NCBI RefSeq assembly: GCF_041146795.1
Contig: NC_135184.1
Span: 8,918,967 to 8,982,966, forward strand
DNA from: Maylandia zebra
Taxonomy: Eukaryota > Chordata > Actinopteri > Cichliformes > Cichlidae
Reading direction: 5' to 3'
DNA: 64,000 nucleotides
The notes below the pieces were generated by a model, which was not told the DNA's origin, ran no database searches, and was given only the letters and a program-made list of their open reading frames with translations. This document shows positions 36,040 through 45,325 of the stretch, in pieces (position 1 is the first letter of the stretch; each line of letters starts with the position of its first letter). The position numbers were made by a program, and so were the translations under genes.

Positions 36040-37345
36040 CCCTGACCTGTCTTATTTGGCTCAGCAGAACTAAAATATATATCCTGTTGCTTTTACACGC
36101 GCACTCACATAACGCTCAGCGATCAACCTCTCACATGTTTAAGCTTGCTGCGGGAGATTTCACTTGTCATGTTTGCATAGTAAGCTAACGATTGATAAGA
36201 CGGTGTCAGACGAATTGGTGTGCAAATTATCATCACTCACCAATCAGTGCTGTCGCTCTCTATACACAGTTCGCGCAATTGCAAAGTGAAAGCAAAAAAC
36301 AAGCGCAAATTCAAACGCGATTTCAATATGTCACATATTGACAGTGGCTCACCGATGCCAATGACATAATTACCCAGCTACATTTCCGAAAGAATGCAAA
36401 AGCATTGACATATATTTTTCCTTCCTACGATAGCCCGACAGGCAGGGCAGAGATAGATTTTGGTAGCCCGACTGGGGCTAGCGATTTTGCGAGCCCTGTA
36501 TCTGATTGAGGAATCACTCATCTTTGGAAAAGAGAGTTTATTACAGAGAAATGACTCTTTCCAAAATAAAAGCTATACTATACGCTTCTTCTGGGCTATA
36601 TTCTCAGCAGCATATTAAACATGTCAGGTCCCCATAAGGAGAATCATGTGCTAACGGCTGTCTAAATGACTCGGGTAAAGTTTGTAGCATGCATGCTTGT
36701 TGTTATTGTCTGCTTCCACTTGTCTTTGCACTAGGATGATGTCGGCGTAAATGTGCAGTCATATTCGTTGTGTTCCCACTAGTGCTGTCAGCGTAAATCT
36801 CGTTGAAATGACGTTAACGCCACAACACGGCAAATCTCCGTTAACGAGCGCCCCGTGCATGGGGCTGGACGGCCAACACGTTAACAAGCTAACTGCGCTA
36901 ACACACTAGCTCCCACCCATGTAATTGAGCATTGCGTGGCACATCCAACATACTGTTTTACTTTAGTCCATGACGCGCTTACCTTCAGGGTCATACGTCA
37001 CATGAAAACCAAAATAATTCCAAACGCCAGATCTGAATGAGGGTCGGGGAGGTTCAATTTGCCATGTTGCAAGGAGAGCTTAACTTCTGTCTCGCTAGCT
37101 TGCACTCCGCTCTTCCTTCTGATGATGCTGTCTGTGTTGAGCGCTCAGCGGATCTGCGCTCGACAGTGCAGCCTAGGCGGAGTAGTCGAACGCAGATTCA
37201 CTGAACACTCAACACAGACAGCATCGTCAGAAGGAAAGTTGATAAAATAAATTACAAATTTTGTATTGTTCGATACATATGCATACCGAACCGGAAGCAC
37301 TGTATCGAACGGTTCAATATCGATATGAATATCGTTGCACCCCTA

Positions 37346-37418
<73 letters not shown>
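37346..37418. repeat. (TA)n tract
   Basis: About 70 bp of almost pure TA between the outer transposon and the 3' end of the RLE-type LINE. Confidence 0.9.
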
Positions 37419-38212
37419 AATATAAAAACACCCAGCACGCCCCTGCGGGCGGTTTATCCTTCAAGCTCGGGTCCTCTACCAGAGGCCTGGGAGCTTGAGG
37501 GTCCTGCGCAGTATCTTAGCTGTTCCCAGGACTGCGCTCTTCTGGACAGAGATCTCCGATGTTATTCCCGGGATCTGCTGGAGCCACTCGCCTAGCTTGG
37601 GAGTCACCGCACCTAGTGCTCCGATTACCACGGGGACCACCGTTACCTTCACCCTCCACATCCTCTCGAGCTCTTCTCTGAGCCCTTGGTATTTCTCCAG
37701 CTTCTCGTGTTCCTTCTTCCTGATATTGCTGTCATTCGGAACCGCTACATCGATCACTACGGCCGTCTTCTTCTGTTTGTCTACCACCACTATGTCCGGT
37801 TGGTTAGCCACCACCATTTTGTCCGTCTGTATCTGGAAGTCCCACAGGATCTTAGCTCGGTCATTCTCCACCACCCTTGGGGGCATCTCCCATTTTGACC
37901 TTGGAACTTCCAGGCCATATTCGGCACAGATGTTTCTGTATACTATAACGGCCACTTGGTTATGGCGTTCCATGTATGTCTTGCCTGCTAGCATCTTGCA
38001 CCCTGCTGTTATGTGCTGGATTGTCTCAGGGGCATCTTTACACAGCCTGCACCTGGGGTTTTGCCTGGTGTGATAGACCCCAGCGTCTATGGATCTTGTA
38101 CTCAGAGCTTGTTCTTGTGCTGCCATGATTAGTGCCTCTGTGCTGTCTTTCAGTCCAGCTTTGTCCAGCCACTGGTAGGATTTCTGGATATCAGGGGTTA
38201 AGTTCATTTAAC
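37419..38212 (-). mobile_element. 5'-truncated RLE-type non-LTR retrotransposon
   Basis: The - strand holds the C-terminal end of a LINE open frame and a short GC-rich 3' UTR that abuts the TA tract. The element is cut off upstream at about 38212, the usual result of incomplete reverse transcription. A 3' end in a simple TA repeat fits R4/Dong/Rex6-type elements, but the clade call is from memory. Confidence 0.8.
37476..38207 (-). CDS. LINE ORF C-terminus: zinc knuckle plus restriction-like endonuclease
   Basis: 243 open codons, a fragment of what is normally a roughly 1000-residue or longer protein. It shows a CCHC knuckle (Cys53, Cys56, His65, Cys70) and, downstream, a restriction-enzyme-like fold signature. 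That signature has Pro137-Asp138 in NQPDIVVVD, Asp153 in VIDVAVP, and a Lys/Tyr helix in EHEKLEKYQGL, the PD-(D/E)xK arrangement of RLE-bearing LINEs. The reverse transcriptase is missing, so it cannot move on its own. The first ATG is not a true start. Confidence 0.85.
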   Translation of the reverse strand: MNLTPDIQKSYQWLDKAGLKDSTEALIMAAQEQALSTRSIDAGVYHTRQNPRCRLCKDAPETIQHITAGCKMLAGKTYMERHNQVAVIVYRNICAEYGLEVPRSKWEMPPRVVENDRAKILWDFQIQTDKMVVANQPDIVVVDKQKKTAVVIDVAVPNDSNIRKKEHEKLEKYQGLREELERMWRVKVTVVPVVIGALGAVTPKLGEWLQQIPGITSEISVQKSAVLGTAKILRRTLKLPGLW

Positions 38213-38340
38213 ATTCAAAGTAACCTAAGAATGGGGAAAGAGTACAGAAATATATACCTCAAATGAGAATTGGTTATCTTTCCAAATGCAGCAAGCTGAT
38301 AAAGTTTGGGTGAATTAAAAAGTAACCAAATATATAAAAC
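38213..38340. other. spacer between LINE fragment and solo LTR
   Basis: A 128-bp AT-rich stretch. It ends in AAAAC, the target duplication of the neighbouring LTR. Confidence 0.6.
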
Positions 38341-39017
38341 TGTCACGGTCTGGCTGGCAGACCGTGGGGATGTGGGGAAAGGAGGACCCAAAACGCAGAC
38401 TCTGCGATGCAAACAGTGCTCTTTATTTACAGTGAAAAGGCTGTAAAAACAATAACTCCCCGTTGCTCCCTCGAACCCCGTGTGCGTGCTTCCCTCCGAT
38501 ATCTGTGCTCGTGCTCCCCGCTGTTGTGTTTCCGCACCCCCGTGCGTGCTGCCTCTCCGGACCACTCCTCCTCCTGTAGGGAAACCAGAGACGCAGCCGT
38601 CAACACTAACCCTCGGCGGGCATATACGCACAGCACAGACCTACGCTAACACACACTGACTTGGTAAGATAACTCAATGATCCCGCGTCGGTGGGAGCTC
38701 CAAGACTCTCCTAAGTAGCTCCCCCGACGAGCCCTGATCAGCGGCAGGTGTGTGGCTTCGGGTGTGGCCAGTCCCTCCGCAGGGCCACACCCCTCAGGCC
38801 TGCAGGTGGCCGAGCTCCATCCTCCAGGCACACCCGCAGACATACACACCCATACCTCGCCTAAACATATGAGTGGGACACAGACTAGCACAGCACAGAG
38901 AAACACACATATGTACACGCACAGAGAAGGAGAAACGACACCAAAAATACATAATAATAATACACAGGTCCATGACTGCCCAGGGATCCTGGGTCGCCCA
39001 GTCCCAGGACCCTGACA
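38341..39017 (-). mobile_element. solo LTR
   Basis: 677 bp beginning TGTCACGG and ending CCTGACA, so it has TG...CA termini with short inverted ends. The flanking five bases AAAAC occur at 38336-38340 and 39018-39022, an exact 5-bp target duplication. On the - strand an AATAAA lies near 38425-38431, about 85 bp before the end, as expected of a poly(A) signal in an LTR. No internal retroviral genes are adjacent, so it is a solo LTR left by recombination. The family is not identified. Confidence 0.85.
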
Positions 39018-39179
39018 AAAACATGTAAAAGAATAGTCAATATAATATGCTACCAATTTTTGTAGTGTCCTAAAAATAATGTCTCATTGAAATTCAGATA
39101 CAAAACTGTTTTGTCAATAAAGTGTTTTAGTAGCTACTGACAGAACTGAAGCAGTGAAACAAGGCATTGACGGGAAGTT

Positions 39180-39310
39180 CATAAATAGCACAGCTGTGAG
39201 ATGGGCCTGGTCCTGTGTCTCTCTGGAAACACTTCATGGTTTCACTTCTTGAATATAGAAAGCTTGAGACTCAACATCATTTTTCTTTTTGATTAAATGA
39301 TGAATGATAA
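39180..39310 (+). pseudogene. relic promoter and first exon of a SLAM-like paralog
   Basis: It aligns in order with the starts of the receptor genes at 45200-45325 and 63860-64000 (GCTGTGA..., AACACTTC, a TAGAAAGCTTGAGACTC block, then TTTTTCTTTTTGATT). The TATA box and start ATG are lost and the frame is broken. It is a dead first exon. Confidence 0.5.
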
Positions 39311-40480
39311 ATGAGTAAATGTTAACACTTATAGAAATAATTGGTGCTTCTTTTTTGTCAGTTCAGTTTTTCTCAAACTGAACATTAAGGCAAAACTCAC
39401 AAACATGGAAAGAGCAAACCTTCATTGTATCTTATTCTATGACTGGAAACACATATATACTAAAAATGTGTTATTACGTACTATCTGTATATTGAACTAC
39501 AATCATTGTATCATAAAGAATCCTTTAAGAAAGAATAATTTTGCTTTTGTTGAAAGACAGTCATATGTTTTGACATTATTTTGTGAGAAAATTATGGAAA
39601 AAACACATCTATTTGAGTGTGTAGTGAGGTTCGGGGGTGCAAACTGAAGTATGGCAAAAGCAAGCTTGTCTGCTGTTCTGCTCATTTTATTTCTCGTTCT
39701 TGTTCTCGATCTGTGAAAAGATGCCACTTCCTTTTACTTGTATTACATTTCTGTTTTTTCGTGCAAGTATTTTTGCTTAACGTGTAAAATGTAAAGGGTG
39801 TTACATTCTAAAAATCCCAAAGAAGTCACTGCAAATGAAGCTATTTAACAGTGAATGCACTCTTACATCACCTGTGAGGACTAAACTTCAATATTATATG
39901 TTAAAAAGCAGATAGTCTGAAACAATTTCAACCATAATGTTTATATCTTTTTCATTTCTATAGTTCATGGGGAAAGTTAAAATGCATTACATTTTCATTC
40001 TATTGAATTCTAAATGTTTTACTAATAGTTAACTAAGAATAAATTCTAATGTCTTTCATCATATGTTTGGCCCTTCAGATAAAATGGGGACCTGTTCCTT
40101 TTAACTGTGACAAAGGAAACTTTGTGGCTAAACCTGTGAGTGGATCTGGGAGATGTTTTTGTTTGTTTTTAGTTTTTTACTCATTACAAGATGTGCCTGA
40201 TATCTTTGATTGTGATTTTCAACAAAAATGCCTCAAATGTTGAAGCTTTAATTAATGCATTGTTTGTGCATTAAAGCAAAATGTTAATTCATGTGCATTC
40301 TTTAATGAAGTTAGGTAAATGAATGCACAAAATCAAGTAATAAAACAGGGTTTGTGCTTACTTTTGCCCTATAAGACTGCAGCCAGTAGTTGTGAAAAAG
40401 AAAAAAAGTGAGACAGTTCAGTTCAGTTTCATTTGTTCACAGTTCCACATTTTGGAGTCAAAGAAGTTAGAGATTCAACC
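39311..40480. other. decayed paralog-derived flank upstream of receptor gene 1
   Basis: Bases 39895-40000 match 43467-43610 (AATTTCAA, ATGTTTATAT, TAGTTCATGGGGAAAGTTAA). Bases 40076-40370 match the relic at 33023-33420. No open exon is supported, although 40062-40160 begins with an acceptor-like CCCTTCAG and a short frame. Confidence 0.5.
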
Positions 40481-40529
40481 ATGTCTTTTGTTGTGATGGT
40501 GGCACTGCTGTTCTGTTCTGAGATACTCG
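40481..40529 (+). CDS. receptor 1 exon 1: signal peptide
   Basis: Sixteen codons plus one base, donor GTAGGA, the same length and phase as exon 1 of the gene at 45277. The ATG is followed by a hydrophobic core. Confidence 0.75.
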
Positions 40530-42136
40530 GTAGGAAACTTTCTAATTAAATGTAAATATCATGTGTGATTTATGACTTGATCATTTAATACAGACTTGGA
40601 GTAGAACTGAGTATACATATGGTTAACCTATATGAATGTGCAATTTGATCAAAGTAGTATGGAAGAAGATATATTGTTTTTATAATTGTTTACTTCATTG
40701 TTTGAAGTCTAAAAGAAGATTTGTCAAGATACACGATGTTGACTAAAATCTGATTTAATAACTCAGGTTGTAAATCTAACATGAAAGTTCACTCAAGTAC
40801 TGTAAGTGGGCCATAAACACTGACAAGATCTATTCAATAACTAGTCAGTACATTTACCAAATTTGTTATAAATGGAGTCTTAAATAAAGAAATTTAAAAG
40901 CAATGTGTTGTTTTCCTAAACTACATGACAATGAAGATGGAAGTTCTTAAAATACTGTTAAATTCTTTGTATGAATTCTGAAGTTAAGAAATTTTAGAAG
41001 ATTCATTGACTATATACCTATTGTGTTTGATTTGTTTGGTACTGTCACATTTAATGTTTTAAAGGGTCACATCCTGTGTTTGGAGAGGAGGATAATATAA
41101 CTCATGATGTTGTGGAATCTGACTTTGATATTAGTAACTGGACTGAATTAGACTTAATGGAAGTGAAAGACTTGCCTAGTGGAGTCCTTTGTCCTTATTA
41201 TGATTACGAGTATGAAGAGGACATGGAAGAAGACATTCCCATGGAAGTGGATGAATTATTTTATTGTAGGTATGTTAACAATCAAAACCAGTGCTGGGCT
41301 GCTGCTATATTACTAAAATTTTGGATGTCGTATATCTGCCTCCAGATCCATTGTCTCCAGTTAACCTGATAGTGGACTCCATGTTCAACAGCTCATACTC
41401 CTGCAACCTTACTGTGACCTGCAGTACATATAACTTTGACATCAACAGCATTTTTAAATGTAATAACAAAACTTGCCATCAAGAGGGAGGAGAGCAAAGA
41501 GAGACCTGGTGGTGGGCCAACATTGCTCTTCATGTCTACATGTCAGATGGATCCATCATATGTAACTACAGCAATGAAGTAAACTGGACCAAGGATATGA
41601 TAGAGATTGGACAGTTTTGTCCTCGAAATGTCGGTAAGTCAGATAAGCAGATTTTTTTTTTCTGATAACATTTTCCAGCCTGGAAATTCACTGTAAGCCT
41701 AAAAACATTTGGATAACATGCAAACATGCATTATGTTATTGTCTGCATGTGTGAAAAACAAACAAAAGAACTAGTAAGTAATTAATCAATATCATTATAA
41801 CTGAATATTTAGTGAATGGTAACCTGTTTTTTTGGTACAGCTTTAGTACTTTCAACATATGTTGTTTTATTACAGGCTCTAAAATACATACATCAAAAAT
41901 TACATTGTGAATCAAATGATCTCCACATCCAGTGAGAGGTATTACTGGTTTTATCCTTTCCTAATGTGCTGTAAAGGCAAAGTCTGGTTTTGCTCTGTGT
42001 TTCAGGTTCTGAGAGTTTCTCTGACGGTGTCTCCTTCTGTATGGTGAAGACAGCCGTGTTCTCTGTTGGTCTGATCATCATGGTCTTTGCTGTCATCACT
42101 GTTCACCTCATAGAGAAACTTCAGAAGCAAAACTAA
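40481..42136 (+). CDS. SLAM/CD48-like receptor 1 with acidic N-terminal segment
   Basis: Four exons, 40481-40529, 41065-41265, 41346-41633 and 42006-42136, joined by phase-1 introns, give 222 residues with no stop. Residues 1-17 are a signal peptide (MSFVVMVALLFCSEILG). Residues 18-83 replace the usual V-type Ig domain by an acidic segment with 22 Asp/Glu, one Lys, Cys59, sequons NIT and NWT, and tyrosines 61, 62, 64 and 66 in CPYYDYEYEEDMEED. Residues 84-179 are a C2-type Ig domain of the SLAM/CD2 group (SPVNL...SCNLTVTC) with several cysteines and sequons. A membrane segment (about 190-212) and the tail HLIEKLQKQN follow, with no ITSM. The acidic tyrosines look like sulfation sites, which is inference. 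Exon 2 has equal phases at both ends, so skipping it would keep the frame. The ligand is unknown. Confidence 0.72.
41065..41265 (+). CDS. receptor 1 exon 2: acidic tyrosine-rich segment
   Basis: The acceptor is AAAG at 41061-41064 and the donor is GTAGGT at 41266, giving phase 1 at both ends. The alternative donor GTATGT at 41270 would put a stop into the C2 exon, so 41265 is preferred. No Ig hallmark (WxR, DxGxYxC) is present. Confidence 0.65.
41346..41633 (+). CDS. receptor 1 exon 3: C2-type Ig domain
   Basis: The acceptor is CTCCAG and the donor GTAAGT at 41634. It is clearly paralogous to the exon at 47196-47480 (SPVxLxVDS...SCNLTVTCST...SIFxC). Confidence 0.85.
42006..42136 (+). CDS. 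receptor 1 exon 4: membrane segment and short tail
   Basis: The acceptor is TTTCAG. It encodes FCMVKTAVFSVGLIIMVFAV, closely matching the exon at 49073-49182. The stop TAA is at 42134-42136. Confidence 0.85.
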
Positions 42137-42489
42137 AGAAAAAAAAGGGACGCACATCTACCCATGAAACTGTTCATGTACCTTTACAAGAACTTCACAG
42201 GGCATGTATTATTAGCTGTGAATGAAGTCCACCAAATGCTTAATTTATAAATAGAACTTGCTGATGTGTTTTTTAGGATTTAATCTGAGGAAAAAGTGTC
42301 TGGGAGGCTAAGCAGGTTTTTGACTTTTGAATGTTTGGTATATATCACTTTTGATTGCAGACATTTCTCCTGTTTGCTATTTATTCCTGCTGTCTACTAT
42401 TTCTATTTTATTCCAGCACAGCCCCTTAATTTAGTTGTATGTGTACAATGACAATAAAGCGCTATTCTATTCTATTCTATTCTATTCTA
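42137..42489 (+). other. receptor 1 3' UTR with LINE-type tail
   Basis: The first part (to about 42330) is shared with the 3' flanks at 43600-43740 and 49183-49400. The end (ACAATGACAATAAAGC followed by ATTCT repeats, 42447-42489) looks like a LINE 3' tail. The AATAAA at 42453 could serve as poly(A) signal. Confidence 0.5.
42463..42489. repeat. (ATTCT)n microsatellite
   Basis: Five copies of the pentamer directly after AATAAAGC, typical of the tail of a retroposed element. Confidence 0.85.
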
Positions 42490-43215
42490 CATGTGTCTTT
42501 GATATCACCAGCAGAGGGCAGTGGATGACCTGTATTTTTGTGTTATTTTAATGTTTGTTAATCTTGTGGGACCATACAGGAAGGCCGGATCGGCTCTGTG
42601 TTTAAAAAATCTTAATCTCTGTTCCTATGGGTCTTACCTAGTAAGCAATGCAAAGACTCGCCCAGTTTCAACTGGCCCCTCTCTAGATTAGTGCATTTGT
42701 CATATGACTGGGTTTAGTTTAGTGGCCTAAACAGTAAGCCCTATAAGACCTAACCTATTAGAGCTATTTACAATAAAATGGATTAATACTCAGATTTCTA
42801 CCTTTACTGTTTCTACGTTTACTGGAAGGGAATGTCCACATTTTTTGTCCACATTCCACACTTTCAAAAGGGGCAAATCACGAGCAACATTCAGAGAAAT
42901 CTAAAAGGCTGGACACAGAACTAAAAGAAAGTAATTTGTTTTTGCTGAAATTAAAGTGAGCTAAAAATGGCATTCAAAAAGCTCAAAAAAATGAAATTTG
43001 TTTTGTTTAATAATTTTTCATGTACATATGCATTCAAAACCTTTTTTTTGGGAAAAGGTTGAACTTTATTATCAGACTTTATCAACATATTTAAATAAGT
43101 GTAAAAAGGGCAATGAAGTACATTCATGTGTTCACTTTGGCAATGAAAGAATGTGCGGTTTCAATAGGACAAACGTGACAGTGTTCCAGGTTTAACAATG
43201 TGCTGCTGTTGTTGG
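42490..43215. other. intergenic between receptor units
   Basis: It contains a CTCF-like site (42508-42519) and a block at 42545-42700 that is paralogous to 44876-44990, another sign of tandem duplication. No exon is seen. Confidence 0.5.
42508..42519 (+). promoter_or_regulatory. CTCF-like motif (plus strand)
   Basis: CCAGCAGAGGGC is an exact fit to CCASYAGRKGGC. The orientation is opposite to that of the site at 27822-27833. Confidence 0.4.
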
Positions 43216-43771
43216 TGTAAAACATTTCATGTTGTACATTGGAGCTATGAAAGCCAGAGAGTTTACGTTGCCCTCCTTTATCATACTGACACTGTTGTTC
43301 TGCACCGAGACACCAGGTAAGAAATGTTACGTCTAAATAACCAGAAATAAGTTTAGGATTTTTTAAAAAAAAAATCCTAAACTGCTTTTAAAAATATCAC
43401 TGTAAGTAAAAACTGTGATAATTGTGATATTAGTGTGGATGGGTTTGTGTCTAAAATTGTCTAAAAAGACAATATTAAACGTAAAAAATCAGATACCCTG
43501 AAGCAATTTCAATCATCATGTTTATATTGTTGTCCTTTCTGTAGTTCATGGGGAAAGTTAAGACACTGACCAATAACAATAATACATTTTCATTTTTATT
43601 ACCCATTAACAAATTCCGCCAAATGCCTAATTTGTGAATAAAAATGCTTTTTGCTGGTGTTAAAAATGTTGTTGAGGCTTTTATCTCAGGGAAAAAGTAT
43701 TTGGGAGGCTAAGCAGGTTTTTGACTTTGGAATATGGACTTCTTTGATATCACCCACATAGGGTAGAGGGT
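43216..43771 (+). pseudogene. receptor paralog reduced to exon 1 plus 3' UTR
   Basis: A signal-peptide exon (43247-43316, MKAREFTLPSFIILTLLFCT..., donor GTAAGA, phase 1) follows a degenerate TATA (TGTAAAA at 43216-43222). After about 250 bp of intron-like sequence comes a block matching the paralogs' 3' UTR (CCAAATGCCTAATTTGTGAATAAAAATGC, AGGCTAAGCAGGTTTTTGACTTT). The V, C2 and membrane exons are missing, so an internal deletion has killed the gene. The paralog poly(A) signal survives at 43637-43642. Confidence 0.7.
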
Positions 43772-44399
43772 GACTTTGGAGGCAGGCTACAAAGGCAGGA
43801 ACAACCTCCTTCTAAACGTCAGTAAGACAAAGGAGCTGATAGTGGACTTCAGCACTAAGCAGGAGAGGAACTACCAGACCCCTGTCATCAACGAGTGCCC
43901 AGTGGAGAGAGTGGACAGCTTCAAATACCTCGGAGTTCACATCACGCAGGACCTGTCATGGTCCTGTCACATCAACACCGTGGTGAAAAAGGCCCGACAG
44001 CGTCTCTACCACCTCAGACGCTTGAGAGACTTCCAACTGCCCTCCAAGGTGCTCAGGAACTTTTACTCGTGCACCATAGAGAGCATCCTGACGGGAAACA
44101 TCTTAACCTGGTTCGGGAACAGCACCATGCAGGACAGACGAGCTCTACAGAGGGTTGTGCGATCAGCTGAGCGCACCATCCGCTCCGAGCTCCCTGACCT
44201 GCACTCAATCTACAGCAGGCGGTGCTGGACCAAGGCCAGGAAGATCGTGAAGGACCTCAGCCATCCCAACAACAGACTGTTCTCTCTGTTGAGGTCAGGA
44301 AAGCGATTCCGCTCCCTGAAGACCAACACAGAGAGACTGAGGAGGAGCTTCTTCCCGCAGGCGATACGGTCTCTCAATCACACCACCACACAGTACTGA
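43772..44399 (+). CDS. L2-like LINE ORF2 C-terminal fragment
   Basis: An open frame of about 209 codons corresponding to the last part of ORF2, after the reverse transcriptase active site. It includes NNLLLNVSKTKELIVDF, SFKYLGVHIT, the QRLYHLRRLR thumb-like block, YSCTIESILTGNILTWFGN, and SFFPQAIRSLN just before the stop. The catalytic FADD block and the endonuclease are missing, so the fragment is not active. Confidence 0.85.
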
Positions 44400-44832
44400 C
44401 CCACACATATGGTTCTTACACACACACTGGACATTCTGGACATTGTTTTCACTTCATCACTTAAATCACTGCTGCTGTTATTGTGTATATATTTATTTAT
44501 ACTTCTTGGGTATTTTCTTCATACATTCTTATATAGTTCTATATTGTGTATTTTGTTGTACAGTTATTTTATTTTCAATTTAATTTATATATTTTATCTT
44601 ATTCTTTCCCAGTGTGTTGTACAGTTATTTCATTTTTAACCTTAATTTATATTTTATTCCTTCCTAGTTAAATTTACCCTTTTTAATTTTTCATATTTAT
44701 TTCCTATCTTATTCATAGCCTTTTCCTTTTTGTTTTCTTTAGGTCACGAGCAGTTGTCCAAGCATTTCACTACATATCGTACTATGTATGACTGTGTATG
44801 TGACAAATAAAATTTGAATTTTGAATTTGATT
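43772..44832 (+). mobile_element. 5'-truncated L2-like non-LTR retrotransposon
   Basis: A reverse-transcriptase C-terminal region is followed by a 3' UTR, AATAAA at 44806-44811 and a TTTGAATTTTGAATTTGA tail, typical of fish L2/Rex1-type LINEs. It interrupts sequence paralogous to 42500-42560. The 5' part of the element is absent. Confidence 0.85.
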
Positions 44833-45225
44833 GCCGAGCAGAAAATATACAGATTAATAGTGTTTTTGTGCTATTTTAATGTTTGTCGGTTTTGTGGGAC
44901 CAGTACCCCAATACAAGTAGTCTGGAGGGGCCCTCTGCTTAAAAAGTCACTTATCCAGTAGACAATGCAAGGCTTAGATAGAGCCTGATGGGTGTTCTAA
45001 CCACCGCTCTCTCCCAGCTGACTACTCCACTGACTCTGGTAAAAATTGAGCATTAGTAGCCATGGAGTCAAAGGCAGTGTGCTGTGAAACCATGGCTATG
45101 TCAGATCGACAACTGGCACAGCTCAAAGATAGTTCACTTGTGCACTGTTGGTCTGTGTCAAGTCTAGAGGAACAACGCAATCGTTAGAAGGGTATGAGGG
45201 GCTGACCCTGTTTTGCTGTCAGTGG
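44833..45225 (+). other. upstream flank of receptor 2
   Basis: Bases 44876-44990 are paralogous to 42545-42700. Bases 45195-45225 lead into the TATA box. No other element is seen. Confidence 0.5.
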
Positions 45226-45232
45226 TATAAAA
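45226..45232 (+). promoter_or_regulatory. TATA box of receptor 2
   Basis: TATAAAA lies 51 bp before the start codon within GGTATAAAACACTTCC. The same box and spacing occur before the gene at 63967 (TATAAA at 63915), which supports it as the core promoter. Confidence 0.65.
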
Positions 45233-45276
45233 CACTTCCATGTTGTTGCGTTTCAGAGAAACCTCGAGACTCTAGA

Positions 45277-45325
45277 ATGTTTTTCTTTGTGATTCTTGTG
45301 TTGCTGTCCTGCACTGAGGCTGAAG
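45277..45325 (+). CDS. receptor 2 exon 1: signal peptide
   Basis: MFFFVILVLLSCTEAE plus one base, donor GTAGGA. It is nearly identical to the exon starting at 63967. Confidence 0.85.

Larger units (their letters stand above)
34319..37345. mobile_element. outer TIR transposon (hAT-like), disrupted
   Basis: The ends are inverted: TAGGGGTGCAACGATA at 34319 and its complement ending at 37345, with subterminal ATCGATA/GTTCGAT-type repeats on both sides. The flanks are AT-rich (ATATATAT left, ATAAATAT right), which could be an 8-bp duplication with one change but is weak evidence inside a TA tract. No transposase is seen, so it is a non-autonomous copy. Without the nested insertion it would be about 1.9 kb. 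A subterminal palindrome with arms near 37115-37142 and 37205-37235 surrounds GC-rich sequence. Confidence 0.75.

Noticed and set aside
38215..39056. Several 70-140-codon frames in the LTR
   Set aside because: They lie within the solo LTR, which is GC-rich and so has few stops. No retroviral domain is encoded.
41270..41271. GTATGT as donor of receptor 1 exon 2
   Set aside because: It is a good consensus, but it gives phase 2 and an early stop in the C2 exon. The GTAGGT four bases upstream keeps the frame.
43350..43383. AT-rich inverted repeat after the orphan signal exon
   Set aside because: The arms are mostly T/A runs (TTAGGATTTTTT/AAAAAATCCTAA), so low complexity explains it, and no context gives it a role.
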